DNA of 64,000 nucleotides, taken from Isoetes taiwanensis. Its lineage: Eukaryota; Streptophyta; Lycopodiopsida; Isoetales; Isoetaceae. The stretch lies in contig JAJEKV010000052.1 in NCBI GenBank assembly GCA_021234155.1, positions 8,107,358 through 8,171,357 of the forward strand, in the 5' to 3' direction. Positions 23,421 through 35,820 of this stretch are shown here, piece by piece. Under the pieces are notes generated by a model. It had not been told where the DNA came from, searched no databases, and saw only the letters and a list, made by a program, of their open reading frames with translations. Each line of letters opens with the position of its first letter. Positions within the stretch are counted from its first letter, which is position 1. The position numbers and the translations under genes are program-made.

Positions 23421-25869
23421 ACTCTATCTTAATTGTTCCCTCAAAGTTAACAAGATAGACACTAGACAAAATCAAAATTATGTGTATCTAGAATTAATCA
23501 GTTAGAAGCTACTCATGGGTCAGTTTAATCCCAGCTTTGGACTGGTGAAATGGTTTTCTTAAGTTGCAGTATACTATAATGACTTCCATGGATGAAAGTG
23601 TTTTAATTTGCTTCTGAAAATTATTTGGCATTGTGGCACAGATGGTACAATTTTGGTATGATATTTATATAGGAGGAGTCCGGTATCAATACATTTTAGG
23701 TGATCCTGTTACTGGATTTTGTTGGAATGGGCGTATGTTATGGCAAATAAGATCAATTAATGGCCCTTGGTATAGGCTTATATGAAGTAATAGTGCATGG
23801 TTAGTATAACGTACTTAGTATTGACCTGCAAAATGGCTTTTGTTGGAATAGTGAGTATATATGAGTACTCAAGTAAGTTGAGGCACACATGGATTCATTG
23901 ACCGAACTGTTATGCTAATCGGGGAACATAATATGGCATATCATGAGGTTCAGCCAACAACAATTTAGTTACTGAAATTAACTAGTTAATGTGATTGACT
24001 AGAAAGAAGCATTATTGCAATAGTGTACTGCACAAGGCTAGTATTCAGATGCAACAACATAGCATATAACAAAACATGTCTACACATTTATCAAAGAGGA
24101 GGACAAAGAAATTAATGAGTCTTATCTGGCTATAGAAATCTAGGACTGATAGTAAGGTGAAGCATATGCTTAATGAGCATTATGTCACTATTGTAAACTA
24201 CAAATGACTATAATACCAGCATCGTTATAAAAAAGACAAGATAGGTCAAAGCTATTCATTTACCACAGATACAAAGATAAAGCTTAGAATAATGACTAAG
24301 AATCCACCAGAAATTTATATTTATATATCCCTACCTCCTTCCGGAAGGCAGAGTAAGGTCCTAAGAAGCATAGCTAGAGGGTCCCTAATGTAATCATAGG
24401 CCCTCCCTCACCAACTACTAGCCATTGGAAGCGTAAAACATCTATTATATTAATATGCATAGATTTTAAAGCCAAGAATGGTGAATTAAAAAACATACCC
24501 GCATTCTATTCAAATTGTAATAAGAATTCATGATACATTGCCTTGTACATCTTGTGTCAAATGCTTTCCATAAGCCTTTAGTTATCAAGGAATAATCATA
24601 CTGGTATGGTTCCCCCAAATATTGGGCCAGAAGTTTAAGGGAGCAAGTCCCTAAGTATTTTTCAAGAGTAGGCCCAACGGATGTGTGGTGAGTTGGTGTA
24701 GGCCTAGTAATGCCAAAAGAATGCACTCGTCGTGGGTTCAACCTCGCCGCGTATGCTTACTTTGGGAGTTGTCATCAAGTTACACGTACGATGATCCCCA
24801 CGCTGTAGAACTTGTGTCTATACGTGTCCTCCACTTTGTCTGCCATAAGGCAGCAGGATAAGCTCCACAATAATTGTGTGAGTATGCACCAGTAAAAATT
24901 GGCTTCCATGTTAGGGTATGATTCAATCATCTAGATAGACAGAAAGCTGCTATATGGAACAGTTCTGCATGTAACTCCAGTTATTCCAGCATGGGAAGTG
25001 TTTTAGCATATTCCAGAAAAACCTACAACATAAAATTTAGTTGGGGACATAAAAACATGGGGACCCTTTTTATGGAACCACTACATATTTCTTGGGGGGT
25101 GCTTGGCTAAGCACCTACGATTTACTTGCATGGCGGGCCCTTTATATCTCAAAGATTTACAACTTAAAAAGATATCTTCGTCCTTTGTTTGAAATAACTA
25201 TTGTTGTTTGTAAATATCTTTCCTATATGTGACGAAAAGGTACAAACCTGTATTAAACTTTTATAACCCATGAGAGATAAAAAGGCTACCACGCAATATA
25301 AGGACGGAACGATGGACGGAAGCTTTTATGGCCTTTTTTGGCATCAAGACCAATGTGTTGGTAAGTCTAGCTATTTCGATATTATAAGCTTGCTTGTGAA
25401 GCCCACTTGGGTGCATGGAAGCATTGGAGACTCATATTATTCACGATAAGGGGTATTATATTATTTTTAGAAAAAGCCATAGCAATGGTCATTTTGTACA
25501 TGTAAAATCTCGATTTAGGTCTGTTAAAATTTTGAACGCAGCTGCCTACCCTAATCCGCCAATGAGGTGAACGCACCGCCAGAGTAGGTAGCCGCCTTCT
25601 TGTACGGTGGCCCCATGCATGATGATGGAAGTTTAGCCGCACTTTGCTCGAGTTTGTTACGTATATGGAGTTTGTTACATAAAGCTTAATCGCTTCATCC
25701 GATCATTTATATACGTAAATAGGCTTCAAGAATGTAAAATTTAAAACAAATTTCCCTTATTTTCATATATACCGCTAAGCCCGGGTTGGCTCTACGAGGC
25801 TGCCTGCCATTTAAATGTAAAAAGGTGAGCCACCTTTTTAGGTTCTCGTGTATAAATAATTTACTAGGA
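23421..25869. other. AT-rich intergenic sequence
   Basis: No gene recognised. It contains an inverted relative of the Penelope-element 3' segment at about 24315-24420. A frame of 91 codons at 24466-24741 (minus) has no motif. Confidence 0.35.
24315..24420 (-). repeat. Inverted relative of the Penelope-element post-RT segment
   Basis: Read on the minus strand, this stretch has a GGGACC block, then GCCTTCCGGAAGGAGGTAGG and TATATAAATATAAAT. This follows the same order as 47745-47870 (GGGACCCACC, CACCTTCCGGTAGGAGGCAG, TATATAAATATATATA) and 37420-37545. It marks a small fragment of the same repeat family in the opposite orientation. Confidence 0.5.
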
Positions 25870-26572
25870 CATTATCCCTTTGCATATATCTCAGCCCCCG
25901 CTCTTAGCCGCTGGTTTACTCTCCTTTTGTAGCGATCACTTAATGTGGTGGTTCTCTGTTCTGGCCGAGGCTCCTAGATGGGGCATGAAGGTATCCCAAA
26001 TAGGGTTCTACAAGAGCCATGTTTTGACTTGATAAGGAAATCTCTGGCTAGATTTAAGCTCACTCGCAAAAACGAAGTGAGAATCTATTGCACAAATTAC
26101 TAAAGCATTTCTCTCGAAAAATTAAGTTGAAAGATATGGGTTGGTTTATCAATACCATCAGCTTAACATTAAGGGAACTCTCTCGATTTCCATCAAATGT
26201 GGGTTAAGAAATTTTTACAACAACTGGGAAACGCCCAACAAAGGAGCCGCTTGTCCCGAGATCACCGTAATAAAGTGCAGTATATCTCTAGGTCAGAGGA
26301 TAATATTGCAAATACCAATGGAGATCCGATGATAACAAATTACTTTCAAATTCCAAACCAGGTCCCTCTTACATTAAATACTCATTCAGATTTGCAAATG
26401 GAGATGCCTCATATTACAAGTAAATTGGTGTTAGTTCATTTTGCTTCTGCATGGTTTCTTACCTTCATAAAATCTAAGTTTATACTCTTTAGCATTAGAA
26501 CTGGTTTCTATTGTTTTCTTTAATGTTGTATACTAGATCTGGCTTTAATTTTTTGGTGAAGGGCGAAGAGCC

Positions 26573-26660
26573 GAGTAGAGCAACAGCTTACCTGTCATCC
26601 CTTGGCTTGTTACCTTTTGCTAACATTGTCATGGTTGGGTGCAGGTAACCTGCTTTACTC
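26573..26660 (+). promoter_or_regulatory. Conserved hairpin, copy 1
   Basis: GAGTAGAGCA (26573-26582) pairs with TGCTTTACTC (26651-26660), and TTACCTG (26588-26594) pairs with CAGGTAA (26642-26648). The sequence CAG|GTAACC in the 3' arm resembles a plant 5' splice site. Relative to the copies at 42304 and 49583 the outer stem keeps pairing through paired changes. Confidence 0.65.
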
Positions 26661-27507
26661 CTCCAAAATCTTTTTGATTTGGTTGCATGAAGGGTTATTT
26701 CAAGAATCAAGTCTACTACAAATAGTTGGAACATCTGTCTCTATTGTTGTAAATGAATTTCGTTTTCAATATAAGCTGGTAAGCATTTTTTACTCTCTTC
26801 ATTTTCTATGATATTGGCTGAGAGCCAAGACTGCTGGTCTGCCCTGTAAACTAAGGGTATGTAAAAAAGCTTTTGCTGGCTGCTTAGATATATTAATATA
26901 TAGAATAGAACAATTTATTGATATTAGTCTTAATAATTAAATTTAGTTGGCATACTGCCTGTAAATATCTTTTATCTGATTTTCCTCAGTAATAAACATG
27001 ATACTTTGCTTATTCACATTTGATGCAGTCAAGATAGATTGGTAATAGGCATCTCTTGAGTACATAGACATTGATTTACCTTCTCTATTGTTTTTCTTTT
27101 CTTGCTATAGGAACATTTGTGCTTTTCTTGGAAAAATAATTATAGATTGCTGTTGAATCTTTGCCATGATATAGACCTGCATATATTCAAGGAATGTCAA
27201 AGTAGTATGACAAGCTTATTGCATTATGGACTCTATGCTTGTATAACATTCTTTAGATCATGTAATATATTTTACTTGATACTGGCATGAATAATGGAAT
27301 ATATCTATCTAATGGAACTGCTCATGATCTGTACATCGTTGTAATATGATAAGAGGCAGATTTCAATTTTGTATAAATACTTGGGATGGTATAACTTGCT
27401 GTTGTAGTTTACAAGGCTATTAAGCCAGGTCTGTTATGGGTTTGGATCAAATTAATTAAATAGGAAAATGATATAAATACTGATAAGGCTTCTGGCTCTG
27501 AAACATG

Positions 27508-27567
27508 GTCCCTAAGGTCCCCCTACTAGCTAGGGACTGATAAGTCTTGGGAATCCTTTTTGGATTC
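27508..27567 (+). promoter_or_regulatory. Two consecutive hairpins at the repeat end, copy 1
   Basis: First stem GTCCCTA (27508-27514) with TAGGGAC (27531-27537); second stem GAATCC (27551-27556) with GGATTC (27562-27567). The copies at 43132 and 50435 have AAATCC/GGATTT for the second stem, a compensatory A-T to G-C change. Confidence 0.6.
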
Positions 27568-27605
27568 TCAGATGTCCGGCCCTGCTCGGGAAATGTAGAT
27601 AGGTT

Positions 27606-27607
<2 letters not shown>

Positions 27608-27648
<41 letters not shown>

Positions 27649-27654
27649 GTATAG

Positions 27655-27727
<73 letters not shown>
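27608..27727. repeat. TA microsatellite, two tracts
   Basis: Tracts at 27608-27644 and about 27653-27727 separated by GTGAGTATAGT. They follow directly on the end of the Penelope-like repeat. Confidence 0.95.
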
Positions 27728-27729
<2 letters not shown>

Positions 27730-27819
27730 AGAAATTTAATGCGCCCTACTTCAAGTGTTCGAAGCTCTTTTAGCATGTTCCTATGCTGCAAGTTCTTGTC
27801 GTGGCCCTACATTCTAAAA

Positions 27820-28490
27820 GAATGTCTTGAGATTACTCTAAATTTATAGATTCTAAGATTCTACCAAGGTTCTTTTGGAGGTTTTGTGGGGATTCTCTAA
27901 ATTTTATAAGATTCCCTCTAGATTCCATTAGATTTCCGTGAAATTCTTCAAGATTCTATGACGAACTCTTAGATTCCCTTCTTTAGATCCTTTTAGATTT
28001 TATGATTGCCTAGGTTCCCTTACATTATATGAGATCTCAAAGAGATTCTATAAAGACCTCTAGATACTCTAAGATTTCATCAACATTTTCTTAGATTGCC
28101 TTAGATTTTATGAAGATTCCTTAGATCCCTTAGATTTTAAGAGATTCCCTTAGGCCGTAAATGCTCTTTCCCAGATCTCTCTTCCCACATTTTATGAGAT
28201 TTTCAGATTCAAGTAGATTCTCCCGATTCCTTTACATTCTAGAACTTTGTAACATTCTAAGATTCTCTGAACATTCTAAAGCACTTTCCTAACATCTCGA
28301 GACTTTCAAAAATATCTTGTAACTTTCTGTAAGTATTTCAGATTCTTACCTTCCTACGATTCCTATATTCTCAGAACATTCTAGAACCTATATTGTAATG
28401 TGTCTAGAATTTTCTAGAATATTTTTGGAACTTTCTAGAAGATTCTAGAATTTCTAGAGTCTTCCGCAACATTCTAGAACTCTTTTCTAA
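27820..28490. repeat. AGATTCT-type degenerate minisatellite
   Basis: Words such as TTAGATTCC, AAGATTCT and TAGATTTT recur every 15-30 bases for about 650 bases; the motif drifts to TCTAGAA and ACATTCTA toward the right end. A similar array is at 50575-51370, also just after a Penelope-like repeat end and TA tract. Confidence 0.75.
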
Positions 28491-28559
28491 ACTCCATTTC
28501 ATCTTTAACTCGATTGTTACCCCTTAAGTATATTTGCTCATAAATTAATTCATAGAATT

Positions 28560-28690
28560 AATGCTTGGTCTAGTGGATAGAATGGGGGCTGGGGGTTAAA
28601 TGACCGTGGTTCAAATCCTACACAACATAAAAGTTTTAAAGCCTTTCCCCTAAAGGATGAGCATTCAACGTGGGTCAGAGGATCTTGGAC
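28560..28690 (+). mobile_element. tRNA-like head, probable SINE
   Basis: TGGTCTAGTGG (28566-28576) fits the pol III A box, and GGTTCAAATCC (28608-28618) is a perfect B box, with 31 bases between them. A tRNA-like D arm and T arm can be drawn, but the acceptor ends do not pair, so a tRNA-derived SINE or decayed tRNA is more likely than an active tRNA gene. Confidence 0.55.
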
Positions 28691-29035
28691 CATCAAGGGC
28701 CGAGATCGCGGCCATGTGGCAAAAAATCTAAAGTAACATGAGCCGAGGATCCTAGATCGACGACAAGATCAAGAACAACCCGACCGTGAGGGATCGATAC
28801 ATATAATTCCCAAAGCCATGTGCACCGTAGGATGTGTCCAAAGCAACGCGGAGCCGTAGGATCTCGGACCTACTCATCAGATCAAATCAACCGGACCGTA
28901 GGATCGCTATATATAGTTCTCCATACACAAACTCCTAGTTTCATCTCGGGCCCCGTGAGGATGTCCCAAAGCCACGGAGCCGAGGGATCTCGAATCAACG
29001 GTCCTGGATGAGGACAAAACAAGAACATATATATA
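28690..29035 (+). repeat. Degenerate repeats of a GAGCCG(T)AGGATCT-type unit
   Basis: Related words (GAGCCGAGGATC, GAGCCGTAGGATCTCGGAC, GAGCCGAGGGATCTCGAATC) appear near 28741, 28851 and 28978, roughly 110-130 bases apart, each followed by GATCAA or CAACGG and a TATA-rich bit. They lie downstream of the tRNA-like head and could be the SINE body or an unrelated tandem repeat. Confidence 0.5.
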
Positions 29036-29037
29036 TC

Positions 29038-29080
<43 letters not shown>
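29038..29080. repeat. TA microsatellite
   Basis: About 20 TA units. Confidence 0.95.
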
Positions 29081-29081
<1 letters not shown>

Positions 29082-31640
29082 TATATATATGTTAATTAAC
29101 TTCCCACTAGATCTACCCCAAAGTAAACCTTACCCAAACTCTAACACTCGCTAGAGCCCGAGAATGTGTCTATCCCTGGCGCTACCTGTGCCCAAGCCAA
29201 TAATCCTAGTTAAAGATAAATAATCAATCGATGACAAGAACATAAACTTGCATATTTAGTTGAGCAAAGAGCTAATCAATTTAAAATGACAAGCCTCAAA
29301 ACCTTCAAGAACCAAGGTAAAACCTACGAGGACCGTGATATATGATCCCAGCCCTCAAGTCTACCTCTAGGCAATGAAAAAAGCCGACTTTAAAAGTAAG
29401 AGAGAGAATAATTCTCTATACAAGTGCTAAAAAATAATCCCAATAAAATCAATGGTGCTAATACAATCATATTTTCTTATTGTACACAATGATCGACCAC
29501 AGATCAAAACACAAAAGCTCAAAAATGCACTTTAGACTAGAAATATATGTCGTATAAGTATCACTTGTAGACATTTACATCCAAAAAGCCGCGGCTTATA
29601 TCTTACAAATAAGGCAGCATTTGATGGGATCCTTATCTCGCTTTTTAAGACTTAAAACTCCTGTACGCCCCTTTGTATTGTTTTAAGCAAAGCAAGATTG
29701 CTACTGCTTTTTCAAAAACGGACTTCAAAACTAGCACAACCTTTTATCTATAGGATAAGGCAAATCCTATCATAATATCTTAAAGACTTATAAGTATAAG
29801 GCAAGAGATACAACTAGATAGACGTCCCGCCTGATAAATTCAAGAGTACACAAGCTTCCTTTGGACCACATATCCTCATTCACATAAAATATAGCTTGTA
29901 GGATCAGTCATCGCTATCTCCAACACAAAAAGACGGGTTCATCATGTTACCTGCAGCCAAATCAATTGCATGTTAGCCTGAAAAGGGTAAAAGCAAAGCA
30001 GCTAGCAGGTAAGCGAAGAAGAACCCAGTTTTTATCCTTTTCTTTTTATGCAAAGAGAGATTTAGGACAAATAATAAACTGAGAATACTTTATAGCTTAA
30101 AGATGCTCAAACAAAGAGCCTTAAGCATTTTCCTAAGCTGTGTAACAATAGGAAAGGCATGATCTTTAAAAAATCATTCTATGCATCATTCAACAGGAAA
30201 GATAATATTATGCTATATGCATCAAAGGGGACTTCTTGTATGAAGAGAATCTGCCCTATACGATGCTGGAGTCTAACCATATAGATATCATAAGCTTGTG
30301 CTCCATAAACTATTCTAAATAAAAGCTTGATCCCTGCACTTCAAAAATAAAAATTGCATGAAGAACCTCATTTGTATCGTCCTCCAAACTGGGATGATCT
30401 GCATCAGCTGCAAGTCCGTTGGTATCCAAACTGTCCTAGACATGCTTATCGTCTCTTTTATTTGCCGTTTTGGCTCAAACATATAGCTGCTCCTATAATG
30501 CACTAACTGTGGCGACACCGATGGTTTGGAAATTTTTCGTAAGGCATACATTTACATCTCCCAAAAATCAACCTCGTTCTACATGATCCGGGTAAGTTCT
30601 TGGTATTCCTTAGATCCTCGTGAGATCTAATCGCTTTCCATGGCTAATACTGTCGTTTCACCCATTAATGATACAAAACCCTCCGCCAAGCTTTAGGGTA
30701 AGGCCACGACCAAATGGTCCAAATATCACCATAATACCCCTTTTTTGACATAATATAATATAATAAAATAAAATAAAAGCCCATTTCATCTAAACCCAAA
30801 GGGCACAAAAATACCATGATGAGCAATCCCTACATCCAAGCATGCGTATCCATGCAAAATATAATGGGCTCTTAAATTCACCAAATATCCAAGGGAAAAG
30901 GCGATCATTTTGAGCTAAAAGCCCATCCTTTTCCAAAAATAAATTCTCTACGGTTCACACCTAATAGAAATGGGAAAAAGTTAAAAAGTAACTTTTTGCA
31001 TGTGGTGCCATAGTCCACGTTCCCCTTTATTTGAAAAGAACAAACCTTTATCTTAGAACCAACCCTTTTTTTTAAAAAAGGAAGTGTTACATAAAGTAAG
31101 AATGTAACAAATCAATCCAATATGCCAAGGTGCTATATTAACTTATCGTAGTATGTCATTACTCTATCAAAGTGAAGGTCCAACCATAGTTCGGTCAGTG
31201 TAACATGGTTCAAAGACCATTTAATCACATCCACAACTTGGTACAATCCTCTAGAAATGTAAGGTCTTACTCCATGCTATCTAATTTAGCACAGCCAGTA
31301 GCGACCTCTGATAATTTAGCACCACCCCTTAAAGACCAAGCCCCAAAGGTCTTGTTCTTAATATATTAGCTATGTGTGCTAGAAAGTCTAAGGGACACAT
31401 GCGAAAATGTATACACTAAAGCAAACATGTTGTAATTTCAACGTGTTCCAAGGTGATTATGGCCTATGACGTTTAGTGTACAGATAAAAGGGCATGTTGA
31501 CACTGCAAGCAAAGTATTTCAAGCAAATTGTCATAAGTACCCTTTGAAAGATAACTTAATTAAGAGGATGGCCTGTCCCTTTACACCATGTTATCTGTGT
31601 AGAATCCAACCAGCAACAATCTTGATATATATAGATATAT
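29081..31640. other. AT-rich intergenic sequence
   Basis: No coding frame above background and no repeat unit that I could define. The short minus frame at 30315-30551 has no motif. Confidence 0.35.

Positions 31641-31644
<4 letters not shown>

Positions 31645-31735
<91 letters not shown>
31645..31735. repeat. TA microsatellite
   Basis: More than 40 TA units. It creates false Tyr-Ile frames on both strands. Confidence 0.95.
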
Positions 31736-31737
<2 letters not shown>

Positions 31738-31899
31738 TAGAAGCTTTTCCATGTGCCTGCAAAAACAAACCGTCCAAATCATAGCACTAAATATACTAAA
31801 TAATACTAACTTTAATAGCTTAGCAATGAACTGTTACTTTTTGTTAAAAAAACTATTCTATTCTATTGTACAAACAATTACTACTAATTGTCAGCAACA

Positions 31900-32290
31900 C
31901 CAGGTAACTAGAACCTATTGTCTGCAAAATAATAAATGATTAGCATATCATGCATGCTAAATAGTAGCTAACAATTTAGCACTGAACTTCATTTTCTTAG
32001 CAACTGCTGCTAATAACAAATAGAGCCTGCAAATATAGCATCGTTGTGTTGTTAGTATAACCTGCTAGTTAGCAACTGTTGCCTGCAAACATAGCACCAA
32101 ATCACTGACCCATACACAGAACATACGAACTGGCAAGTATTGCCTGCAAAACATAGTACCAAAATAACCTGTTAGCACAATTTATTAACTGGAAACTGTT
32201 GCCTGCAAACGTAGTACACCAACTACTAACTAGGAAGTATAGCCTGCAAAATATAGCATCAAATAAACTTGTTAGCATAATCTACTGCCA
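31900..32290. repeat. Degenerate minisatellite with GCCTGCAAA core
   Basis: The core GCCTGCAAA(A)YATAGYACC recurs near 32027, 32080, 32139, 32198 and 32240, about 40-60 bases apart, with intervening AACTGGMAR and TTAGCA words. Confidence 0.6.
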
Positions 32291-33274
32291 TAAGATAAAG
32301 TTGTAATTCCTGTGTTTGTTGAACTTGCACGACCAAATATTACTGCACTGTACTTTCTACTGAGGCCAAACCAAAAAAAATCTAGCTTGAAATATTACAC
32401 TAATAAAGAGATAAATCAAAACGAGATGGAATGCATCCTCCACACCCAATACATTAATCTTTGTCCTTAATATAAAAGCATCAAGTGTAATAAAGTGAAA
32501 CCATTTCCATACCATTTACCATTCCTAAAAAATTGTCAACAAGAATTATATGTTTACAACTAGAACAATTTTTTTTGAACGAAATGAGTGGCAAAATTGT
32601 CCAGATTGCAGCAATTTGATCTGGGTTGTTAGCCAAGCAGGGTAATGGGATCTTTATTGGGGTTTCTAGCTCCAAATAATCACCTTGATAATTACCGCTA
32701 GAGAAGCAAAGGTAGTCACGCAATTTCTTATCCGTGATCGCTAACCAAACAAGGTAGGGGGGATCTCTGCTATAGCTATGTTTCTGAATTTGATCCAAGA
32801 AACTCCAAGTAAAAGGGAAAGAAAGAAAGGTTCGACGGTTTAGGATCCCATGGGAGATTTAGTGCTAAAATAAAATTTAAAAATTCAATTACATCCTGTT
32901 AATTAGCGATGTTTTTTAGGGCTAAAAATGGCATCATTTATGCCACCAGCATGCGAGGACCCAAGGCCCGTGGATGTTGTCATGTCAGCAGAGCTTAGGC
33001 CTGATGGATTTTGAGCGGCTGAACCCTGCAAAAATTTGGCAGAATATAAGAGCCCAAAAACATTAGAACATCCCAATTATAGAAGCATTTGTTTACCTGA
33101 TCTAAGTACCGAGAAAATCCTTGCGTGTGACAAACTTCCAGATTGTATGGTCTGGATCGCCAAGGGCCAAAAAATGTGGATGAAGAGGATTGCAAACAGA
33201 AAACTTTTCTTTCAGGAAGGGTTTAATCTGACTGCACACATTAAGTTATGCACTAAATTAAGAAGAATTTATTA
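32291..33274. other. Intergenic; possible MITE fragment at 32620-32760
   Basis: GTTAGCCAAGCAGGG (about 32629) and CGCTAACCAAACAAGGTAGG (about 32739) form a rough inverted pair, as at the ends of small inverted-repeat transposons. No transposase and no clear target duplication was seen. Confidence 0.3.
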
Positions 33275-35820
33275 CAGGTGGATGTGATGGACCTCGGCCA
33301 TCCAAAAAAATTCTATAATTTTTATGGAAACTCTTCCAAATTTCTACGGAACTAGGAATGGTTTCCATTTCTTGGAGTTCTAACCCAGACTAGGCTAACA
33401 TAATTTGAGCGCTTCAAACATTTATAAGTCTAAGTACGTTATTACGTTACATAAATTCAAAGAACCATGATATTTTATTTACAATGCCACTTAAAAAACC
33501 GATGTCATTTTTACATAGGCATTATTCATGGACTATGGAATTGGTACAAATAATAAAGATTGTCGATGATATTGCTTTTATATCTAAAAGCCTATAAGTT
33601 TTAGAGAAGCATATTTTAAAATATAAGGCTCAATGCCAGATATTGGCAAAATAGCTACAGTATGAACCAAAAACTCAAATATTTTCATTAGCAACATTTA
33701 TATAAAGTTTAATTTAATAGAATTGCTTTAAAATTTTGATAATCAATAATTTCTCTATGTTTGTCAAATGTTCTAAATGACAAGTTTATAACTATTTTTA
33801 TGAAATAAAGATTTAAAAGTTTCACAAATTTTACTTACATAAGTGTTGTAGCATATCTTATATAATAATGTCAAAAACTAAAATAGTAGCATAACAAGAA
33901 CCAATATTAGAATTTTGACAAATACTTTATAAAAGAAAACTAAAAGTTTTCAAATAATACTTTTATAATGCATTATAAGCAATAATTTGAAACTAATAAA
34001 AATGAACTTCAACAATTTTATAATTTCTTATTGTAGGTAACGGCAAGTTTAATACTCAATAAGTTTTTGGACCAAATTTTAAATATATATTTTATATGGA
34101 AGAACTTCTACATTAAATGAATAATTTTTTTTTAAAATAACGTAATACTGTTATAGATAAATAAATAAGTAATTTTAATAGTTTTTAAGTTAAAAATGAT
34201 GTAAATAAGATATTAGCTTTAATAACTGTATATATGTAACTGCAACTACACTAGTTATAATATATATAGTCTTTATTTTTAAGATTTTATTCAAAGATCT
34301 TTTACAAGAAGAAATATGTACGTAAAAATAAGAGGGTGGTTCAGTATAGCACCAAGCATGTAGGTTCTTTGATCAAACGGGCACATTTAATTCTAATATG
34401 TAGTTATATAGTCTGAGGCACAAAACAAGATTCTTTTTGAAGCAAATAATGTGTTAGTGGCTGTATGATGAAAATTAGGGCGATGTGCATGAAATTAGAT
34501 GGAGAATTTCGGGAATGTCTAAATACAAATATGACAATCGACTATAACCAGATATTTATGAAAGAGTGTTGAAATAAATGTGGATGTAGTAACAATTGTG
34601 GAAATCATATTGTGCAAAGAGAAATATGATATCAAATTACAGGTGACTATGAAGAGCATATGCAAAAATTTAAAAGTATTTTACAGGTGGATGTGATGGA
34701 CCTCGGCCATCCAAAAAAAATCTATAATTTTTATGGAAACTCTTCCAAATTTCTATGGAACTAGGAATGGTTTCCATTTCTTGAAGTTCTAACCCAAACT
34801 AGGCTAAGATAATTTGAGCGCTTCAAACATTTATAAGTCTAAGTACGTTATTACGTTATATAAATTCAAAGAACCATGATATTTTATTTACAATGCCACT
34901 TAAAAAACCGATGTCATTTTTACATAGGCATTATTCATGGACTACGGAATTGGTACAAATAATAAAGACTGTCGATGATATTGCTTTTATATCTAAAAGC
35001 CTATAAGTTTTAGAGAAGCATCTTTTAAAATATAAGGCTCAATGCCAGATATTGGCAAAATAGCTACAATATGAACCAAAAACTCAAATATTTCCATCTT
35101 TTCATTAGCAACATTTATATAAAGTTTAATTTAATAGAATTGCTTTAAAATTTTGATAATCAATAATTTCTCTATGTTTGTCAAATGTTCTAAATGACAA
35201 GTTTATAACTATTTTTATGAAATAAAGATTTAAAAGTTTCACAAATTTTACTTACATAAGTGTTGTAGCATATCTTATATAATAATGTCAAAAACTAAAA
35301 TAACAGCGTAACAAAAATCAATATTAGAATTTTGACAAATACTTTATAAAAGAAAACTAAAAGTTTTCAAATAATACTTTTGTGATGCATTATAAGCAAT
35401 AATTTGAAACTAATAAAATTAACAATTTTATAATTTCTTATTGTATGTAATGGCAAGTTTAATACTCAATAGATTTTTGGACCAAACTATAAATGTAAAG
35501 AACTTCTACATTAAATAAATAAATTTTTTTTTTAATTATGATACTGTTATAGATAAATAAGTAAGTAATTTTAATAGTTTTTAAGTTAAAAATGATGTAA
35601 ATAAGATATTAGCTTTAATCACTGTATATATATAACTGCAACTACACTAGTTATAATATATATAGTCTTTATTTTTAAGATTTTATTCAAAGATCTTTTA
35701 CAAGCAGAAGCATGTACGTAAAAATAGGAGGGTGGTTCAGTATAGCACCAAGCATGCAGGTTCTTTGATCAAACGGACACATTTAATTTTAATATGTAGT
35801 TATATAGTCTAAGGTAGGGA
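33275..35820 (+). repeat. Pair of about 1.1-kb direct repeats with 250-base spacer
   Basis: The unit beginning ACAGGTGGATGTGATGGACC occurs at about 33275 and again at 34683, and both run to a TAATATGTAGTTATATAGTCT end (about 34415 and 35810). The copies differ by scattered substitutions and small indels only. The spacer (about 34425-34682) recurs alone near 52320-52560, and the unit end plus spacer start recur near 63810-63965. The arrangement resembles LTRs around a very short body or a tandem duplication. The unit has no coding content. Confidence 0.8.

Larger units (their letters stand above)
25870..27610 (+). repeat. Diverged partial copy of the Penelope-like element repeat
   Basis: Collinear with 48970-50540 and 41690-43237 but diverged. 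Shared blocks: TTGATAAGGAA (about 26030), TTGGTGAAGGGCGAAGAGCC (26554-26573), TTACCTG/CAGGTAACC with CTTTACTCCTCC (26588-26663), and GGTCCCTAAGG...TAGGGACTGATAAG (27507-27545). It ends in a TA microsatellite like the right copy. No RT follows, so it is a solo or truncated repeat. A frame at 26197-26523 may be a remnant of the exon carried by the repeat. Confidence 0.75.

Noticed and set aside
27530-27791. Tyr-Ile repeat proteins at the TA tracts (also near 31.6 kb)
   Set aside because: Pure translation of TA microsatellites.
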